From contig NZ_JBAKHX010000037.1 in assembly GCF_036906915.1 (NCBI RefSeq), positions 1-64,000 of the forward strand: DNA of 64,000 nucleotides, read 5' to 3'. The translations under genes were made by a program, and so were the position numbers. This document shows positions 16,065 through 24,754 of the stretch, in pieces. The stretch comes from Phytohabitans sp036906915. GTDB lineage: Bacteria; Actinomycetota; Actinomycetes; Mycobacteriales; Micromonosporaceae. How positions within the stretch are numbered: the stretch's first letter is position 1; every line of letters begins with the position of its first letter. The notes below the pieces were generated by a model. That model was not told where the DNA came from and searched no databases. It worked only from the letters and a program-made list of their open reading frames with translations.

Positions 16065-17486
16065 ATGAGCAGACCGAAAGCGAGGCCGGTGAAACGCATC
16101 GCGTTCGCAGTGGCCGGCGCCGGTGCCATCGCCGCGTGCGTGTCGATGGTGCTCGCGACCTCCGCCACCGCCGCGACCACGCTCGGCGCTTCGGCCGCCG
16201 AGAAGGGCCGGTACTTCGGTGCGGCGGTCGCCGCCAACAAGCTCAGCGACAGCGCGTACACCACGATCCTGAACCGCGAGTTCAACTCGGTCACGCCTGA
16301 GAACGAGATGAAGATCGACGCGACCGAGCCGAACCAGAACCAGTTCAACTACACCAACGCGGACCGGATCGTCAGCCACGCCCGCTCGCGCGGCATGCAG
16401 GTGCGCGGGCACACCCTGGCCTGGCACTCCCAGCAGCCCGGCTGGATGCAGAACATGAGCGGCACGGCCCTGCGCAACGCGATGCTCAACCACGTCACCC
16501 AGGTCGCCACCCACTTCCGGGGCCAGGTCGTCGCGTGGGACGTGGTCAACGAGGCGTTCGCGGACGGCAGCGGCGGCGGTCGGCGCGACTCCAACCTGCA
16601 GCGCACCGGCAACGACTGGATCGAGGCGGCCTTCCGCGCCGCGCGGGCGGCCGACCCCAACGCCAAGCTCTGCTACAACGACTACAACACCGACAACTGG
16701 ACGCACGCCAAGACCCAGGCCGTCTACAACATGGTCCGCGACTTCAAGTCCCGTGGCGTGCCGATCGACTGCGTCGGCCTCCAGTCGCACTTCAACAGCG
16801 GCTCGCCCTACCCGAGCAACTACCGCACCACGCTGTCCAGCTTCGCCGCCCTGGGCGTCGACGTGCAGATCACCGAGCTCGACATCGAGGGCTCCGGCAC
16901 CACCCAGGCCAACACGTACCGCAACGTGGTCAACGACTGCCTCGCCGTCGCCCGCTGCAACGGCATCACCGTGTGGGGCATCCGCGACACCGACTCGTGG
17001 CGCGCCAGCGGCACCCCGCTGCTGTTCGACGGCAACGGCAACAAGAAGCCCGCGTACGATGCGGTGCTCTCCGCGCTGAACAGCGGCACCAACCCGACCA
17101 CTCCCCCGCCCTCGACGCCGGGCAACCCGACCACCCCGCCGCCCAGCACGCCGCCGCCCAGCACGCCGCCGCCCAGCACGCCGCCGCCGGGTGGCGCGGG
17201 CTGCTCGGCCACGGTGTCGGTCAACCAGTGGAACGGCGGTTTCGTAGCGACGGTACGGGTGACGGCCGGCTCGTCGGCGATCAACGGCTGGAACGTGTCG
17301 TTGACCCTGCCGGGTGGCGCCACGATCACCAACGCGTGGAACGTCAACCGCAGCGGCAACAGCGGCGCGGTCTCGTTCACCAATGTCGGCTACAACGGCC
17401 GGGTCGCCGCTGGGCAGTCGACGGAGTTCGGCTTCCAAGCCAACGGCACCGGGGCCGGGCTGACACCCACCTGCACCGCCAGTTGA
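16065..17486 (+). CDS. Secreted endo-1,4-beta-xylanase, GH10 with CBM2
   Basis: This 473-residue extracellular enzyme cleaves internal beta-1,4-xylosidic bonds. A signal peptide spans about residues 1-36 (basic start, hydrophobic core, cleavage after ATSATA). The GH10 barrel covers about 40-342 with the acid/base Glu163 in DVVNEAF and the nucleophile Glu271 in ITELDIEG; RGHTLAWHSQ is also typical. A Pro/Thr/Ser linker of PPPSTP repeats joins it to a C-terminal CBM2 (about 383-473, starting CSATVSVNQWNGGF). The ATG at 16065 follows CAGGAGAGC. It stands alone, with its own terminator and TTCCGG elements upstream. It works with the GH11 xylanase and the GH43/ABC operon elsewhere in the window. 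Confidence 0.95.
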   Translation: MSRPKARPVKRIAFAVAGAGAIAACVSMVLATSATAATTLGASAAEKGRYFGAAVAANKLSDSAYTTILNREFNSVTPENEMKIDATEPNQNQFNYTNADRIVSHARSRGMQVRGHTLAWHSQQPGWMQNMSGTALRNAMLNHVTQVATHFRGQVVAWDVVNEAFADGSGGGRRDSNLQRTGNDWIEAAFRAARAADPNAKLCYNDYNTDNWTHAKTQAVYNMVRDFKSRGVPIDCVGLQSHFNSGSPYPSNYRTTLSSFAALGVDVQITELDIEGSGTTQANTYRNVVNDCLAVARCNGITVWGIRDTDSWRASGTPLLFDGNGNKKPAYDAVLSALNSGTNPTTPPPSTPGNPTTPPPSTPPPSTPPPSTPPPGGAGCSATVSVNQWNGGFVATVRVTAGSSAINGWNVSLTLPGGATITNAWNVNRSGNSGAVSFTNVGYNGRVAAGQSTEFGFQANGTGAGLTPTCTAS

Positions 17487-17508
17487 CGGTTCTCCTCGGT
17501 AGGTAGGT

Positions 17509-17537
17509 GAAGGCGCCCCCCACGAGGGGGCGCCTTC
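17509..17537. terminator. Strong bidirectional hairpin terminator
   Basis: GAAGGCGCCCCC (17509-17520), a five-base loop and GGGGGCGCCTTC (17526-17537) form a 12-base perfect stem 22 bases after the xylanase stop. It is followed by a T-rich CGTCTTC. It also faces the decayed minus-strand gene on the other side. Confidence 0.85.
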
Positions 17538-17541
17538 GTCT

Positions 17542-17930
17542 TCAGCAGGTGGGAGCGGGGATCGCGGCGGTCACCGTGGCGCCGCAGCCGCCGGGTCCGC
17601 TGTCGATGACGATCTCGGTCGTCAGGTTGCGGCAGATCCACATGCCGCGGCCGCCGTCGAGCCGGGTCGGGTCCGGCCGGGTCGCCCAGCCCATGTCGGC
17701 GGTCACCCGCAGCCCCCGGTACGCCTGCCGACCGGGGGCTCGACCTCCCGCGCCAGCACGTCGACCATCTTCGCCGCGCTCCCCTGGCCATTGCCGAGCA
17801 GCGAACCGTCCACCGGTGCGATCTGCAGCTGCCCACGGCGCAGCGCGGCGCCAGGCCGCACCGCCCGCTCCGCGAGCTGCCCCGCGAGGGTCTCGGGACG
17901 CACCGACTCGGTCCAGCACACGACCTTCAT
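17542..17930 (-). pseudogene. Decayed MEDS-domain anti-sigma/ATP-binding protein
   Basis: Read on the minus strand, the segment begins MKVVCWTESVRPETLAGQLAE with a later VDGSLLGNGQGSAAKMVDVL, the usual start of a MEDS (DcmR-type sensory) domain. It then shifts frame into AYRGLRVTADMGWA (MEDS core) and jumps straight to DGGRGMWICRNLTTEIV...GPGGCGATV, the tail of a HATPase_c (RsbW-like) domain. A frameshift and a large internal deletion have removed the middle of both domains. The ancestral protein would have sequestered or relayed to an anti-sigma pathway. It is non-functional as it stands. Confidence 0.6.
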
Positions 17931-17993
17931 CCAGCTCCTGCCCGCTCGAAGGTCACCACCACGCTAGTCCACGCCCCAGGTAGTTTCTTGCCG

Positions 17994-18101
17994 GTGTCCC
18001 GCCTACGTAGCCTCTCCACCACCACCATCACGCTCGGCCTGATCGTGCTCTTCGTGGTCTTCATCGGCTTCAAGGACGACGCCGCGCTGCTGGTCGGCTG
18101 A
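17994..18101 (+). CDS. Small single-span membrane protein (35 residues)
   Basis: A GTG start at 17994 opens a 35-residue frame: a short basic, Ser/Thr-rich N-terminus, a single hydrophobic helix (ITLGLIVLFVVFIGF) and a short acidic tail ending in LLVG. The amino-acid composition is that of a real membrane peptide, not of a random high-GC frame, and codon third positions are GC-rich. I do not recognise the family. It lies between the decayed MEDS gene and the LacI gene. Confidence 0.5.
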   Translation: MSRLRSLSTTTITLGLIVLFVVFIGFKDDAALLVG

Positions 18102-18151
18102 GCCCGCTGTACTTCCTGAGCTACTGTATCGATTAAGAAAGGGGGTTGACT

Positions 18152-19198
18152 GTGAGGCCAACACTCCAGACCGTCGCGGACGCCGTCGGGGTGTCGCGCA
18201 GCACCGTCTCCAACGCGTACGGGCGGCCTGACCAGCTATCCCCCGAGCTCCGCGCGAAGATCCTCGAGGCGGCTCGGCGGCTCGGGTACTCCGGGCCCAA
18301 CCCCACCGCCCGCTCGCTGCGCCGCGGCCGGGCCGGCGCGATCGGTGTGCTCTTCACACCCACCCTGTCCTACGCGTTCACCGACCCGTACGCCGTCGAG
18401 TTCCTGCGCGGCCTGGCCGAGACCGCCGAGAACCACCGCACCGGGCTGCTGCTGGTGCCGCTGGGCGCCGACGACGAGGGCGCGCTGACCGCGGTCCGCG
18501 AGGCGTCCGTCGACGGCTTCTGCGTGTACTGCGTGCCCGGCTGGTACCGCGCGATGGGCGCCGCCCTGGCCCGCGGCCTGCCCATGGTCAACTCCGAGTA
18601 CCAGGGTGACCTGTACGTCGGTATCGACGAGACGGCCGCCACCCGCACCGTCGGCGAGCACCTGACCGGTCTCGGGCACCGGCGGTTCGCCGTGATCGGC
18701 AACTACCTCGGCACCGACCCGGCCACCGGGCCGACCACCGTGCCCGCCCCGGAAGACCTGCCCTCGTTCGTGAGCCGAGAACGGCTGCGCGGACTCCGGG
18801 ACGCGTTCGCGGCGGCCGGCGTGCCCTGGTCCGACGTCGTCACGGTCAACGCGGCAACCAACACCCGCGAGGACGGGGCCGCCGCGGCGGCGTACGCCCT
18901 CGATCGCGATCCGCGTCCCACCGCGCTTCTGGCGATCACCGACGTGCTCGCGCTCGGCGCTTTGGCCGCGCTCGACGAGCGCGGCCTGCGCGCGGGCGCC
19001 GACGTGTCCGTGACCGGCTTCGACGACGTGCCCGCCGCGGCGGAGGCAGGGCTCACGACCGTGCGCCAGCCGGCGTACGAGCGCGGCCGGATCGCCGGCG
19101 AACTCCTCCTCGACCCGCCGGACGACCCTGCCAAGCGCCGCGTCACCCTCGACACCGAGCTGATGGTCCGCGCCTCCACCGGACCCGCTCCCGCGTGA
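18152..19198 (+). CDS. LacI-family transcriptional regulator
   Basis: This 348-residue regulator has the LacI N-terminal helix-turn-helix and hinge helix (TLQTVADAVGVSRSTVSNAY, then LGYSGPNPTARSLRRGRAG), followed by a periplasmic-binding-protein-like sugar-sensing domain. GHRRFAVIGN and VSVTGFDDVPAA are typical. I prefer the GTG at 18152 because AGAAAGGGGG ends 7 bases upstream; a TTG at 18146 abuts that site. GTATCGATTAAG at 18126-18137 contains the palindrome ATCGAT and could be an autoregulatory operator. Its targets may include neighbouring glycan genes, but none overlaps or abuts it. Confidence 0.9.
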   Translation: MRPTLQTVADAVGVSRSTVSNAYGRPDQLSPELRAKILEAARRLGYSGPNPTARSLRRGRAGAIGVLFTPTLSYAFTDPYAVEFLRGLAETAENHRTGLLLVPLGADDEGALTAVREASVDGFCVYCVPGWYRAMGAALARGLPMVNSEYQGDLYVGIDETAATRTVGEHLTGLGHRRFAVIGNYLGTDPATGPTTVPAPEDLPSFVSRERLRGLRDAFAAAGVPWSDVVTVNAATNTREDGAAAAAYALDRDPRPTALLAITDVLALGALAALDERGLRAGADVSVTGFDDVPAAAEAGLTTVRQPAYERGRIAGELLLDPPDDPAKRRVTLDTELMVRASTGPAPA

Positions 19199-19327
19199 GG
19201 CTGCGCGTCGGCGAGGCCACGGGCGCGCGGCGGCGGGCGCTGTACGTGTACGGGGCACCTGCTGTACGCGACGGCGGCCTGCCGTTATGGTGATCGCCTT
19301 GCCGTAGGGCCGGGATCAGGAGGACTC

Positions 19328-20236
19328 GTGTCCAATGAGGACATCACACGGCACCGTCTACGTGTCGGGGGTTGGCTGCCCTCGTTCGACGGTGACGGCC
19401 AGGCCCGGCCCGGGAACGTGGGCACCGACCTGGTGCGATACGTGCCGCCACCGGGAGTAGCGACCCACTCACGCGCGTTCCTGCGGCGGCGGTTGGCGAT
19501 AGCCGGCGTGACGGTCGTGGTGTTCGTGGTCGCGGCGACCGTGGCCTCCTTTCAGCGCGGCGGCGTCGCCCCGGCGACATCCGTCTCCGCCGGGCCGGAC
19601 TACCTCTGGCCGCAGGCGGAAGACCTCGACACCTCGGCCGGGCTCGGCACCGCGGAGGCTTCTCCACCGGGTGCCCCCACCACGGCCGCCGTCGACGGCA
19701 CCGGCCGGCCGGCGGCGCCCGGGCGGACGACGGACGGCGGCGGTGGCGTCGCCACGCCGGCCACCCCTCCGCCCGCCGCGACACCGCCCACGGTGTCCCT
19801 GACCGTCGGCGCGAGCGTCGGGCTGGAGCCGGTCACCCATTCCGGGTACCGGGTGCGGCACAGGAACTTCGCCGGCCGGATCGACCCGATCGGGTCCGGC
19901 AGTAGCTCGGTGGACAAGGCGGACGCGACGTTCAGGGTGCGGCGCGGCCTGGCATCCAATCAGTGCTACTCACTGGAGTCGACAAACTACCCGGGCTACT
20001 ACCTGCGGCACCAGAACTTCCGTGTCTACCTGCACCGCGCCGACGGAAGCCAGCTCTTCGCCGCCGACGCCACGTTCTGCGCCGCCACCGGACTCGCCGG
20101 GCAGCACACGTCGCTCCGCTCGCTCAACTACCCGGACCGGTACCTGAACCACCGCTCCTCGGAACTGCGCATCTCCACCGCGGACGACAGCAGCACGCGC
20201 CGCGCGGCCACATTCGTAATCCGCGCCCCCTTCTAG
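19328..20236 (+). CDS. Membrane-anchored AbfB-domain (CBM42-like) protein
   Basis: This 302-residue protein has a cytoplasmic N-terminus of about 50 residues, one transmembrane helix (LAIAGVTVVVFVVAATVASF) and a Pro/Ala/Thr-rich extracellular spacer (about 80-155). The C-terminal beta-trefoil (about 160-302) has the AbfB repeats SGYRVRHRNFAGRI, YPGYYLRHQNFRVYL and YPDRYLNHRSSELRI. AbfB domains bind arabinofuranose side chains of arabinoxylan. No catalytic domain is present, so I infer a surface substrate-binding or sensing protein. The GTG at 19328 follows AGGAGGAC. It stands alone. Confidence 0.82.
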   Translation: MSNEDITRHRLRVGGWLPSFDGDGQARPGNVGTDLVRYVPPPGVATHSRAFLRRRLAIAGVTVVVFVVAATVASFQRGGVAPATSVSAGPDYLWPQAEDLDTSAGLGTAEASPPGAPTTAAVDGTGRPAAPGRTTDGGGGVATPATPPPAATPPTVSLTVGASVGLEPVTHSGYRVRHRNFAGRIDPIGSGSSSVDKADATFRVRRGLASNQCYSLESTNYPGYYLRHQNFRVYLHRADGSQLFAADATFCAATGLAGQHTSLRSLNYPDRYLNHRSSELRISTADDSSTRRAATFVIRAPF

Positions 20237-20287
20237 CGCCGCCCCGCGCCCTCACCCCGGCCGATTCTCAGGCGCGCAGGACAGGGC

Positions 20288-21091
20288 CTAAGCGCGGAGT
20301 TCGGCCACGCCGGCGCCCAGCACTGTCGCGCCCGACCCGTCGAGGCCGTCGAAGCGGTAGCCCGCCCCGTCCGCCCATACCCTCGTCGTCAGGGTGTCGC
20401 CGGGTGCGATCGGCCGGGTGAAGCGGCAGCTCAGCCGCGCCAGCCGCGCCTCTTCCGCGCCGGCCGCCGCGAGCACGGTACGCGCCGCGATGGCAAGGCT
20501 CGCCAGGCCGTGCACGATGACGCCTGGCAGGCCCGCCGCGCGGGCGACCTCGTCGTCGAGGTGGATCGGGTTGTGGTCGCCGGACGCGTCGGCGTACCGG
20601 CTCGGGAGGTCGTGCTGGAGATGGTGGGCGGCCTCGGCCGACGGCGGGCCCGCAGGCGGCTCGGAGGGCAGGCGGGGCGCGGCGACGCCTACGGACAGGT
20701 CGGTCGGGACGCCGCGGTAGAACTCCGTGACGTACTGCTCGTTGAGCGGGTCGCCGACCGCGTCGCGGGTGCGCACCAGGATCGTGGCGGTGGTGCCGCT
20801 GCGCTTGCCGTGCAGGCCGACCACGGCCGCGCGCACGGTCACCTTCTCACCCACCGGCAAGGGCTTGTGGAGCACCAGGTCCTGCTGTCCGTGTACGACG
20901 CGGGTGCGCAGGTCGGCGGGGGCGGCGGTCTCGGCGACCGCGAACACCAGGTCCATCGCCGGCACCACGGCGAAGACCGGGGACGGGCCGCCTACAGCGT
21001 CGGCGTACGCGTGGACGGCGTCGGGCGTGACGTCGAAGGTGCGCTCGTCACTCCAGCGGTCCACAACGGACAGATCGAAAGGGTGGGTCAC
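20288..21091 (-). CDS. Double-hotdog MaoC-like enoyl-CoA hydratase
   Basis: This 267-residue protein has two hotdog halves. The C-terminal half carries the hydratase-2 motif YADASGDHNPIHLDDE with GVIVHGL, which supplies the catalytic Asp and His of (R)-specific enoyl-CoA hydratases. The N-terminal half has the same fold but lacks that motif, as in eukaryotic MFE2-like proteins. It would hydrate an aryl-enoyl-CoA to the 3-hydroxyacyl-CoA. The GTG start at 21091 overlaps the thiolase stop by four bases. It is the last gene of the 13-gene aromatic catabolic unit. The role in the pathway is inferred from its neighbours. Confidence 0.85.
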   Translation of the reverse strand: MTHPFDLSVVDRWSDERTFDVTPDAVHAYADAVGGPSPVFAVVPAMDLVFAVAETAAPADLRTRVVHGQQDLVLHKPLPVGEKVTVRAAVVGLHGKRSGTTATILVRTRDAVGDPLNEQYVTEFYRGVPTDLSVGVAAPRLPSEPPAGPPSAEAAHHLQHDLPSRYADASGDHNPIHLDDEVARAAGLPGVIVHGLASLAIAARTVLAAAGAEEARLARLSCRFTRPIAPGDTLTTRVWADGAGYRFDGLDGSGATVLGAGVAELRA

Positions 21092-22266
21092 TCGGTCACC
21101 TCCACGACGACGGCGCCGGCCGTGTCGCCGGCCGCGCATCCGGTGAACAGGCCACGCCCGCCGCCGCGGGCGCGCAGCGCCTCGATCAGCTCGGCGACGG
21201 CGCGCATGCCGGTCGGCCCCTGTGGGTGCCCGTAGACCAGGCTGCACCCGTACGGGTTCATCTTCTCGACCGGAAACCCGGTCTGCTTGGCGAAGTACAC
21301 GTCGTTGACCGCGAACGGGTTGTGCGTGGTAACCACGTGCAGGTCGCCGATGTCGAGGCCGGCGTCGGCGAGGGCCCGCCGGGCCGCGGGCACCGGCGCC
21401 TTCGGCATCCGGGCCCGCTCGGCGCGGGCGAACCCGACGGCCAGAACCCGCGCGATGCCCGCGCCACCGCTGAGCTCGCGGGCGCGCTCCGGCGTGGAGA
21501 GCACCATTCCAGCGGTACCGTCACCGGGGTGAGTCTGCGACCCGTAGGTGACCACGCCACCGGGCCGCACCGCAGACAGCTTGGCCAGGCCCTCGGCGGT
21601 GGTGTCGTGCAGGCCGAAGTCGTCGACGACCACGGTCTCGGCGCGCCGGCCGGGCACGTGCACCGGCACCAGGTAGTCGCGCGGCCCGGCCGCCGCGATC
21701 CGGTACTGGTCGTACCGCAGCAGCGTGACCTCGTCGATCTCCTCTCTGGTGTATCCCTCGTCGGCGGCGACGCCCTCGGCGGTGTCCAGCATGGACCCGC
21801 CGGTGTTGGGGTCGAACTTCATCGGATCGAGCACCCAGTGCTCGGTGCGCGGCGCGGCGCCAGGGCTGCCCTGAGCCGACCACACCATCAGCGGCCCGTT
21901 GCTGGTGCGGTCGGTGGTGAGCGCCAGCACGGTGCCGTGCGCGCCCAGCTCGACCTGGGAGGCCGCCGACTGGATCACCGCGGCCGACGTGGCGCACGCC
22001 TGCGCGATGGTGGGGCCGGTGACCGCGTCGAGCCCGAGCCGGGGCGTGATCGTGGTGACGCCGTAGAACGAGGTTGCCTGCGGCACCGTGGTGCCGAACG
22101 AGACGTGGCTGACCTCGCCGGTGTGGAAGCCGCGCGCGGACAGCGCCCGGTTCGTCACGTCGACCGCGAGGTCCACACTGGACATCTCGGCGAGCGGCCC
22201 CTGCCACCGGCAGAACGGCGACGACCAGGCGAGGCCGAGTGGCACCGCAACGCGGGTCAGTTTCAC
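21088..22266 (-). CDS. Thiolase-like (SCP-x/lipid-transfer type) acyl-CoA thiolase
   Basis: This 392-residue thiolase-fold enzyme carries the nucleophilic Cys in AQACATSAAVIQSAA, the His in YGHPQGPTG and the second Cys in GCAAGDTAGAVVVEV. It belongs to the SCP-x/acetyl-CoA acetyltransferase branch used for beta-oxidation of bulky side chains. In context it would cleave an aryl-3-ketoacyl-CoA to aryl-CoA and acetyl-CoA. The GTG start at 22266 overlaps the SDR stop by four bases and its own stop overlaps the MaoC gene. Some SCP-x proteins instead work in retro-aldol lyase complexes, so the reaction is inferred. Confidence 0.85.
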   Translation of the reverse strand: MKLTRVAVPLGLAWSSPFCRWQGPLAEMSSVDLAVDVTNRALSARGFHTGEVSHVSFGTTVPQATSFYGVTTITPRLGLDAVTGPTIAQACATSAAVIQSAASQVELGAHGTVLALTTDRTSNGPLMVWSAQGSPGAAPRTEHWVLDPMKFDPNTGGSMLDTAEGVAADEGYTREEIDEVTLLRYDQYRIAAAGPRDYLVPVHVPGRRAETVVVDDFGLHDTTAEGLAKLSAVRPGGVVTYGSQTHPGDGTAGMVLSTPERARELSGGAGIARVLAVGFARAERARMPKAPVPAARRALADAGLDIGDLHVVTTHNPFAVNDVYFAKQTGFPVEKMNPYGCSLVYGHPQGPTGMRAVAELIEALRARGGGRGLFTGCAAGDTAGAVVVEVTE

Positions 22267-23093
22267 GAGCTCATCCCCTCGGCCTGGCCACCGGCGACGG
22301 TGAGCACCTGGCCGTGTACGAAGTCCGACCACGGCGTGCAGAGCAGGAAGATGCCGCCGGCCGCCTCGGCGGGCGTGGCGGCCCGGCCGAGCGGGATGCC
22401 GGCCTTGGCGCGCTCGCGGACCTGCTCGGGGATGCCGAGCTGGATGCTGCGCTCGCCACGCTCGAACGTGCCCGCCTCGGCGGTCGCCGCCGTCAGCCGG
22501 GTCTCGACGAAGCCGAACGCGACCGCGTTGACGTTGATCTTCAGCGGGCCCCACTCCTTCGCGAGGGTCTTGGTCAGCCCGACCAGGCCCGCCTTGGCCG
22601 CCGAGTAGTTCGCCTGGCCGACGTTGCCCATGGTGCCGGCGATCGAGGTCACGTTGACGACCTTGCGGAACACCTCGCGCCCCTGCGCCGCGTCGCGCTT
22701 GGCCGCCTCGCGCAGCACCGGCGCGGCGGCGCGCAGCAGCCGGAACGGCACCGCCAGGTGGATCTCCAGCATGGCGGTGAGCTGCTCGTCGGTCATCTTG
22801 TGGAAGATGCCGTCCCAGGTGTAACCGGCGTTGTTGACCACGATGTCGAGCTGGCCGTACTCGGCGACCGCTCGCGCGACGACCTCGCCCGGCGCGGCCG
22901 GGTCGGTCAGGTCGGCCGCCACCGCGACGCCGTTGCCGCCGATCAGGTCGATGGTCTGCTTGAGCGCGTCGCCGTCCAGGTCGGCGCACACCACCTTGGC
23001 ACCGTGCTCTGCCAGCAGCGCCGCGGTGGCCTGCCCGATGCCGCGCGCCGCGCCGGTGACCACAGCGACCCGTCCGTCCAACACTCCACTCAT
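22263..23093 (-). CDS. Short-chain dehydrogenase, probable 3-hydroxyacyl-CoA dehydrogenase
   Basis: This 276-residue classical SDR has the cofactor motif TGAARGIG, NNAGYTWDG and the catalytic Tyr-Lys in QANYSAAKAGLVGL, with the Ser in TSIAGTMG. An Asp after the second beta strand (VVCADLDGD) favours NAD over NADP. Flanked by ligase, thiolase and MaoC genes, it most simply oxidises the 3-hydroxyacyl-CoA in side-chain beta-oxidation. The ATG at 23093 lies 11 bases after the ligase stop, and its own stop overlaps the thiolase start. Other SDR substrates cannot be excluded. Confidence 0.86.
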   Translation of the reverse strand: MSGVLDGRVAVVTGAARGIGQATAALLAEHGAKVVCADLDGDALKQTIDLIGGNGVAVAADLTDPAAPGEVVARAVAEYGQLDIVVNNAGYTWDGIFHKMTDEQLTAMLEIHLAVPFRLLRAAAPVLREAAKRDAAQGREVFRKVVNVTSIAGTMGNVGQANYSAAKAGLVGLTKTLAKEWGPLKINVNAVAFGFVETRLTAATAEAGTFERGERSIQLGIPEQVRERAKAGIPLGRAATPAEAAGGIFLLCTPWSDFVHGQVLTVAGGQAEGMSS

Positions 23094-23104
23094 CGCCACT
23101 CCAC

Positions 23105-24751
23105 TCAGGTCTGTCCATTGCTGCCAGCCAGCGTGAACCCGGCGGCCAGCGTCTGCTGCCACCGCGCCCGCGCGGTCCTCTTGTCGAATTTTCCGGTCGC
23201 CGTCGTCGGTAACGCGTCGACGAACTCCACGAGATCGGGCACCCACCAGCTCGCCACCCGGGCACGCACGTGCTCGCGCAGCTCGTCGGCGGTGGTCTCG
23301 GCGCCGGGCTGCCGCACGACCAGGGCCGCCGGCCGCTCACCCCACACCGGGTGCGGCACGGCGATCACCATCGCCTGCGCGACGCCGTCGTGGTCCATGA
23401 GGTGGTTCTCCAGCTCGATCGAGCTGATCCACTCGCCGCCCGACTTGATCAAATCCTTGGTGCGGTCGAGCAGGTGCAGGTATCCGTCGGCGTCCACGGT
23501 GCCGACGTCGCCGGTGCGCAGCCAGCCGTCGTGGAAGCGGGTGGTATTGGCGTCGTCGTCCGGTTCGTAGTACTCCGAGGTGACCCACGGGCCACGAACC
23601 TCGATCTCGCCGGTCGCGACACCGTCGTGCGGCAGCACCTCGCCGGTCGGGTCGACCACGCGCAGCTCGACGCCGGCGGTGGTGACGCCCTGGGTGGCGT
23701 GCAGCGCCAGCCGCTCGGCCTCCGGGCGGTCCTCCAGGTGCCCGCGCACCAGCGTGAGGTTGCCCGACGGGGACATCTCGGTCATCCCCCAGCCCTGCTG
23801 CATGCGCACGCCCCGGCGGTGGTACCGCTGGATCAGCTCCAGTGGGATCGCTGAGCCGCCGCACAGGATGCGGTCGAGGCTCGCCAGGTCATCGGCGGCC
23901 GGTTCGAGCTGGTCGACGGCCAGCCAGAACGTCGGCACCCCGGCGGCGACGGTGACCCGCTCCTCGCGCACCAGCCGCAGGATCGCCGGCGGGCTGGTGT
24001 CGGAGCCGGCGAGCACGAGGCCGGCGCCGGCGAGCCCGGCCGCGTACGGCAGGCCCCACGAGGTCGCGTGGAACAGCGGGGTAAGCGGCAGCACTACGTC
24101 GCGCTCGCGCACGGCGAACGAGTCGACGAACAGCCCGCTCATCGCGTGCAGCGTGATCGAGCGGTGCGAGTACGCGACGCCCTTGGGCCGGCCGGTGGTG
24201 CCGCCGGTATAGCAGAGGCAGGCCGCCGCCCACTCGTCGACCTCGGCGGGCTCGTCGTCGGCCACCCCCTCGATCAGCTCCTCGTACCCGACCGCGTCCG
24301 CGAAGTCCGGGTGCGGCTCGGTGCCGTCGGGCAGGACGACGTAGTGCTGGACGCCGCTGAGCTTGGGGCGGATCTCGGCGAGCCGCGCGGTGAGCGACGC
24401 CTCCACGAAGATCACCTTGTCGTCGGAGTGCTCGACGATCCAGGCGATCTGGTCGGCGTGCAGCCGCACGTTCAGCGGCTGGAGCACGGCGCCGGCGATC
24501 GGCACGCCGTAGAACAGCTCCAGGTGCCGCAGCCCGTTCCACGCGAACGTGCCGACCCGGTCGCCGGGGCGCACCCCCAGCGCGGGCAGCGCGGCGGCGA
24601 GCCGGCGGGCGCGGCTGGCGAACCCCGGCCAGGTCTGCCAGGACTTCTCGATAGGGGTTGCGGAGACCAGTCGAGCATGCGGTCCCATCGCGGCAGCCCG
24701 GCGCAGGATCATCCCGACCGACAGGGGCGTCGAGCCCATCGTGCTTCGCAT
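23105..24751 (-). CDS. AMP-forming acyl/aryl-CoA ligase
   Basis: This 548-residue ANL-superfamily ligase has the P-loop CYTGGTTGRPKGVAYSH (about residue 180), GWGMTEMSP, the hinge-region HDGWLRTGDVG and the C-terminal catalytic Lys in TTATGKFDKR. It activates a carboxylic acid as acyl-AMP, then forms the CoA thioester. The operon context points to an aromatic acid, perhaps a hydroxycinnamate or hydroxyphenylpropionate. The ATG at 24751 lies 3 bases beyond the thioesterase stop. It resembles fadD-type long- and medium-chain ligases, so acyl specificity cannot be read directly. Confidence 0.88.
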   Translation of the reverse strand: MRSTMGSTPLSVGMILRRAAAMGPHARLVSATPIEKSWQTWPGFASRARRLAAALPALGVRPGDRVGTFAWNGLRHLELFYGVPIAGAVLQPLNVRLHADQIAWIVEHSDDKVIFVEASLTARLAEIRPKLSGVQHYVVLPDGTEPHPDFADAVGYEELIEGVADDEPAEVDEWAAACLCYTGGTTGRPKGVAYSHRSITLHAMSGLFVDSFAVRERDVVLPLTPLFHATSWGLPYAAGLAGAGLVLAGSDTSPPAILRLVREERVTVAAGVPTFWLAVDQLEPAADDLASLDRILCGGSAIPLELIQRYHRRGVRMQQGWGMTEMSPSGNLTLVRGHLEDRPEAERLALHATQGVTTAGVELRVVDPTGEVLPHDGVATGEIEVRGPWVTSEYYEPDDDANTTRFHDGWLRTGDVGTVDADGYLHLLDRTKDLIKSGGEWISSIELENHLMDHDGVAQAMVIAVPHPVWGERPAALVVRQPGAETTADELREHVRARVASWWVPDLVEFVDALPTTATGKFDKRTARARWQQTLAAGFTLAGSNGQT

Positions 24752-24754
24752 CAG

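Noticed and set aside
17095..17190. Short tandem DNA repeats resembling a CRISPR or VNTR
   Set aside because: They encode the PPPSTP linker of the xylanase; units are about 18 bases with no spacers.
21088..23340. Fusion of SDR and thiolase into one 750-residue protein
   Set aside because: The apparent fusion joins a shadow frame of the SDR gene to the real thiolase; the SDR has its own complete frame and stop, and the thiolase has a coupled GTG start.
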